From Chlamydiota bacterium (GTDB taxonomy: Bacteria; Chlamydiota; Chlamydiia; Chlamydiales; SM23-39): 8,687 nucleotides of DNA. Positions 5,297 through 8,687 of the stretch are shown here, one piece after another. A program made the position numbers and the translations under genes. Location of the stretch: assembly GCA_021772165.1 (NCBI GenBank), contig JAJFMM010000077.1:1-8687 (forward strand), read 5' to 3'. Below the pieces are notes generated by a model. It searched no databases, was not told the DNA's origin, and saw only the letters and a list, made by a program, of their open reading frames with translations. Numbering within the stretch: the first letter of the stretch is position 1; each line of letters opens with the position of its first letter.

Positions 5297-7682
5297 ATGA
5301 AGGAGCAAAGATCGCGGCAGGAAATTCCTTGAGTACCTCGGAAAGAAGCAAGTAGGCTTTTGTTCCTCTGCGGTGAATGGGGATGCTTTTCTTTGTGTAG
5401 AGATGGATGAGTTTTTCTCCTGGGAAGTCTTCGGGAAGAGCTACCTCTCCTTCCCAAGGCTTTTGGCCATAAAAAAAACGTCCGGCGATAACGAGTGCGC
5501 ACTCAGATCCATGTTTTCTGATCCATCCGATGGCTCTCTCATTGTCAATCGTAAGAGGGAGGTACTCCCCTTTTAAGAAGAGCTCTTTATGGCGTTTTCT
5601 AAAGTTAAGTGATTGCGAGAGGATCCAGAGTTTTTTCTCCTCGCTCTTTCCTAGAAGGTTTTTTCTCATCGCGTAATCGACACTGGCGCGATTGTCTGGA
5701 TCTACATGGCGAAAGTTCAAAATCTCATCTCCCTGATAGAGATCTGCGATGCCGCAAGATCCCATCTTCATCACAACGGCAGAGAGGGAGTTGAGGGCTG
5801 CAACTTCAGCAATCTCTTCCTGGAAAGCTGTATCTTTATCCTGGAAAATAGAGCGCAAAAAGGATTCTGCCGCGGCTTCATACTCTTTCGAAGGGCTCAT
5901 CCAAGAGGTATAGATGCCCGCTTCTCGGATCGATTTGAAAAAGCTGTGCCAGAGTCTCTCCTCAGAGACTGGCCAAAGAGCGATCATGAGCTGATAGAGA
6001 AAATATTCCGCGTTGGCATCGGGAAAGAGCTCTTCGCCTACCTGCGTTTTGTAGATTTGGTTCCGCTTTTTCCACTCGAACACCTGAGTTTTCCAGCGCT
6101 CCGGAATTTCGCTCAGTACGTGGAGGCGCATTCTGGCATCTTCGCTGAATTTCGTATCGTGGGTAGACGAGGCGAGCGATCCCAATGGCCAGTGCAACTG
6201 TTTCTGTTGATTGAAGGCGTGAAACTCCTCGATGGTCGTGCCAAATGTTTGGGGATAGCCTCCCACTTCGTTCAAAGAGATCAGGCGATTGTAGACATAG
6301 AAGGTAGAATCTTCGAATCCTTTGGCCATGGCAGGAGCTGTGATCTGCTGAAAGCGCATGGCAAACTCGGGATTGCCCTCTAGAAGAAGAGATCGAAGAA
6401 AATCAAAGAGCGACGGATGAAGGAGCTTAGCCCTTCTCCTCGCTTTTTCGATGGCTATTTCAAGATAGCCCGAATCACTCTTTCTCTCTTTAGCTCCCGG
6501 GCGAATATAGGTTCGATAGACTGGATAGCAGGCGATGATCTCCTGAAGAGCTCGCGATAGGTCTGCTTTTATGAAATCGCTCGGCTCGAGAAGAGAGCAC
6601 AACATGCGAATTTGGCTGCCCATCTCTCGCTCGATGTAATTTTTCCTGCGCTCGTAGAGAACGTCTTCGAAACTGCGCTCATAACCTAGAAAGGCGTTAT
6701 ACACAGCGGTGAGCTCTTTTTCGTTTCGCTTCTGGATGAAAAGGCCATTTGCGGCATTGAGAAAATCGTAGCCGACCGTTCCTTCTGCCTCCCACTTCTC
6801 TGGAAGCAGCTCCTGAAACCCTAGGATTTTTTCCGTGAGAACAAGAGTTGCTCCCTTCCCTCGCAGCTTTTCAAGATAGCTACCCGGATCGAAAAGTCCA
6901 TCGGGATGATCAATTCGCAAACCCTGTACTTTTCCCGACTCGATCAGCTCGAAAACGGTGCGATGATGCTCGGCAAGCACGCTCTCATCTTCAATGCGAA
7001 TGGCTGCCAGCTCGTTGATATTGAAAAACCGGCGGTAGTTGATCTCCGAGCCAGCCATTTTCCAGTAAGCGAGGCGGTAGTGCTGCCTTTCGAGAAGTCC
7101 TTCGAGCTCTACCGGATTTCCGCTGAACCTCTCTAGAATCCCGGCTTCCTCTTCAGGTAAACTCATCGGACAAACAGGAAACCGATGCTCCTGGTAGCGA
7201 ATCCAGAATCCCTCCTCCCAGACTAGTTCGATCTCCCCTTTTTCCAAGAGAGCCTTGCAAGGTCCCGCCAAAACAGGAAGAATCACCTTGCCTTGCAAGG
7301 GCTTCCAGTCGATATCAAAAAAGTGGGCGTAGTCGGACGCCTCCCCTCTTTTCAACACATCGATCCACCAGCGATTTTTCTTTCCTAGAATACCCATGTG
7401 ATTCGGCACGACATCTAAAATCAACTTCATGCCCAGCTTCGATAGCTCTGCACAAAACGCGGTAAACTCCTCTTCTGAGCAGATTTCTGGATGAAATCGA
7501 TTGGGATCAACTTGATCGTAGCCACCCGGCGTAACCGCATCGAATAGAGGTGAGCAGCAGATCCCCTCGATGCCGAGCTCCTGCAAATAGGGAAGAAGCT
7601 CTCTTGCAGAGCGCAAAGGAAAGGAGCGCGTCAGCTGAAAGCGATAGGTCGATGAGGGCACATGGGAGCAAGAATTGGTCAT
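5295..7682 (-). CDS. treY: Malto-oligosyltrehalose synthase (TreY), GH13
   Basis: TreY is an intramolecular transglucosidase that turns the reducing-end alpha-1,4 bond of a maltodextrin into an alpha-1,1 trehalose bond; TreZ then frees trehalose. From the ATG at 7682 it has 795 residues, normal for the family. It starts with the characteristic STYRFQL (11-17), then SPLFDAVTPGGYDQVDP, GH13 region I DVVPNHMG (90-97), nucleophile D258 in GLRIDHPDGL, acid/base E284 in LTEKIL, and D509 in STHDTK. PDNRASVDY (662-670) is the usual late motif. The usual HDTKRSEDVR reads HDTKFSEDAR, with Phe at 512. Neither the ATG nor a TTG two codons earlier (7688) has a well-spaced ribosome-binding site; GGCAGGAA lies about 19 and 13 bases upstream. 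No treZ or treX is adjacent, so it looks detached from a trehalose or GlgE cluster. Confidence 0.95.
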   Translation of the reverse strand: MTNSCSHVPSSTYRFQLTRSFPLRSARELLPYLQELGIEGICCSPLFDAVTPGGYDQVDPNRFHPEICSEEEFTAFCAELSKLGMKLILDVVPNHMGILGKKNRWWIDVLKRGEASDYAHFFDIDWKPLQGKVILPVLAGPCKALLEKGEIELVWEEGFWIRYQEHRFPVCPMSLPEEEAGILERFSGNPVELEGLLERQHYRLAYWKMAGSEINYRRFFNINELAAIRIEDESVLAEHHRTVFELIESGKVQGLRIDHPDGLFDPGSYLEKLRGKGATLVLTEKILGFQELLPEKWEAEGTVGYDFLNAANGLFIQKRNEKELTAVYNAFLGYERSFEDVLYERRKNYIEREMGSQIRMLCSLLEPSDFIKADLSRALQEIIACYPVYRTYIRPGAKERKSDSGYLEIAIEKARRRAKLLHPSLFDFLRSLLLEGNPEFAMRFQQITAPAMAKGFEDSTFYVYNRLISLNEVGGYPQTFGTTIEEFHAFNQQKQLHWPLGSLASSTHDTKFSEDARMRLHVLSEIPERWKTQVFEWKKRNQIYKTQVGEELFPDANAEYFLYQLMIALWPVSEERLWHSFFKSIREAGIYTSWMSPSKEYEAAAESFLRSIFQDKDTAFQEEIAEVAALNSLSAVVMKMGSCGIADLYQGDEILNFRHVDPDNRASVDYAMRKNLLGKSEEKKLWILSQSLNFRKRHKELFLKGEYLPLTIDNERAIGWIRKHGSECALVIAGRFFYGQKPWEGEVALPEDFPGEKLIHLYTKKSIPIHRRGTKAYLLLSEVLKEFPAAIFAPS

Positions 7683-7819
7683 AGACAAAAGCTATAACAA
7701 ATTCCTGCCTTTTCTTCTAAAAATATTAACTATTATGGAAGGAAATAGATTTTTTTAAACTTTGCATTTTAAGAGGTCTTGGCTTTAAAATCCTTCTGAT
7801 TTAAAAAAGCGAGGTTTTG
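7683..7819. promoter_or_regulatory. AT-rich divergent promoter region between treY and the GIN-domain gene
   Basis: This 137-base spacer must hold both promoters. For treY, CATAAT on the minus strand (7732-7737, five of six for a -10 box) has a poor TTTAAA 16 bases upstream. For the plus-strand gene, TTGGCT and TAAAAA separated by 17 bases (about 7779-7807) or TTGCAT and TTAAAA separated by 17 (about 7762-7790) are weak candidates. None is convincing alone. Confidence 0.3.
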
Positions 7820-8687
7820 ATGCATATTATTACCCAGAGTAATCAGATACAGCAAGTCTGCACTATTCATACCACGAGTGGTGGAATCGATGATAATCCG
7901 ATTTTGAGAACCGCCCTGTCAATTATCCATGTGGTAAAAGCAATTTTTGTGGGATCACTTTGTGCAATTTTTGACCAAGGAGCCTATTTTCAAAAGGAAA
8001 TGAGCTTGGCGATGCATTACGTGACCACTGTTTCTAGCCATACTCAAAATGTACTGAAAGGTTCCGGGAACATCGTTGAGCAAGTCCGAGATCTCAAAGC
8101 AGGTTTTATTACCAAGCTCAACATTAGTGGCCCTGTGGATGTTGTTTTAAATCGTTCTGCAAAAAGCAGTCTGATCATCACGGCAGATGACAATATCATC
8201 GATCACGTCCTAACAAAAACATCTGGTAAAGAGCTCTCCGTTTGTCTAGATCCGACTCAGTCTGTGATCATTGCAAATAAAATTCAGGTTGCCGTCAATC
8301 TTCCCAATTTTCCAAATATTGATAGCTGCGGTTCAGGAAGTGTAAAAAGCTCTGACAAATGGACAGTTGAGGATTTGACTATCGAGTTATCTGGGTCAGG
8401 GGGTGTTCAACTAGCAAGTCTTACTGGAAAACAGTTAACGACGTCGATTCTAGGTTCTGGGAATCTACATCTCCAACAGGGCAATGTTCAAAAACATGAT
8501 CTTGAGATTTTAGGCAGCGGTAATTGTGTTGCCCCTAATTTGTTAAGCAATAATGCCAAAATTGAGATCAATGGATCTGGGAATGCCGTTGTCCATGTAG
8601 ATAACAAAATGGATGTTCAGATTAATGGAAGCGGTTCCGTTTCTTATAAAGGCACCCCTTCTCTCTCTCTTGATATTAACGGATCCG
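7820..8687 (+). CDS. GIN-domain (DUF2807) beta-helix protein, 3' end outside window
   Basis: The frame is open from the ATG at 7820 to the window edge, with 289 residues visible and no stop. GAGG (7811-7814) lies five bases before the ATG and an in-frame stop at 7802 fixes the start region. From about residue 96 it is a repeated beta-rich protein: ISGPVDVVL (102-110), then G-S-G motifs at 171, 192, 212, 232, 252, 270 and 288, about 18-21 residues apart, in LSGSGGVQL, ILGSGNLHL, ILGSGNCVA and INGSGNAVV. This is the signature of the head GIN domain, a right-handed beta-helix common in secreted or cell-surface proteins of Bacteroidetes. The N-terminus is unusual: no cleavable signal peptide, only one hydrophobic stretch at about 29-51 (ILRTALSIIHVVKAIFVG), which could be an internal anchor. 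Function unknown; surface adhesin or binding protein is inference. Confidence 0.85.
   Translation, partial: MHIITQSNQIQQVCTIHTTSGGIDDNPILRTALSIIHVVKAIFVGSLCAIFDQGAYFQKEMSLAMHYVTTVSSHTQNVLKGSGNIVEQVRDLKAGFITKLNISGPVDVVLNRSAKSSLIITADDNIIDHVLTKTSGKELSVCLDPTQSVIIANKIQVAVNLPNFPNIDSCGSGSVKSSDKWTVEDLTIELSGSGGVQLASLTGKQLTTSILGSGNLHLQQGNVQKHDLEILGSGNCVAPNLLSNNAKIEINGSGNAVVHVDNKMDVQINGSGSVSYKGTPSLSLDINGS

Noticed and set aside
5706..6383. 225-codon plus-strand open frame
   Set aside because: It lies fully antisense to the well-supported treY, has no ribosome-binding site and its product has no recognisable domain.
1..8687. tRNA, rRNA or CRISPR array
   Set aside because: No cloverleaf with TTCRA arm, no rRNA-like conserved stretch and no regularly spaced direct repeats were seen; the inverted repeats at 2335-2590 are not spaced like CRISPR.

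Overview
The window (8687 bases, moderate GC) most likely comes from a chlamydia-like, amoeba-associated Chlamydiota genome (the Waddlia, Estrella, Simkania or Parachlamydia kind). The basis is family content, not a marker gene: a Lpg1974/Legionella_OMP-type outer-membrane protein with chlamydia-style cysteines, a LicD/FKRP-type phosphotransferase, a trehalose-from-glycogen enzyme (TreY) and short, tightly packed transcription units. A Legionella- or Coxiella-like gammaproteobacterium is the main alternative.

Layout. 2-508 (+): 3' part of a multi-pass membrane protein, open at the left edge. 509-824: intergenic, holding a shrunken second copy of that gene's 3' end (572-721) and a strong rho-independent terminator for the next gene. 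825-1934 (-): 369-residue outer-membrane beta-barrel with its own promoter. 2193-2339 (+): 48-residue DUF3096 membrane microprotein. 2335-2590: cluster of nested imperfect palindromes, possibly a MITE-like element or a long structured RNA, whose left end contains the microprotein's stop codon. 2745-3851 and 3841-4665 (+): LicD/FKRP-like phosphotransferase and cytoplasmic glycerophosphodiester phosphodiesterase, overlapping by 11 bases. 4658-5203 (-): exported Pro/Gln-rich protein of unknown function, overlapping the GDPD gene tail to tail by 8 bases. 5295-7682 (-): malto-oligosyltrehalose synthase TreY. 7820-8687 (+): start of a GIN-domain (DUF2807) beta-helix protein, cut by the right edge.

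How the genes may work together. The clearest functional unit is the LicD-like/GDPD pair. A GDPD can release choline (or another alcohol) and glycerol 3-phosphate from glycerophosphodiesters, and LicD/FKRP proteins transfer phosphocholine or a polyol phosphate from a CDP donor onto surface glycans. Physical overlap suggests they are co-translated and work on one surface-decoration or host-phospholipid salvage route; this is inference. TreY converts the reducing end of alpha-1,4-glucans to trehalose, but no TreZ, TreX or GlgE lies in the window, so its partners must be elsewhere. The porin-like protein, the Pro/Gln-rich secreted protein and possibly the GIN-domain protein belong to the cell envelope.
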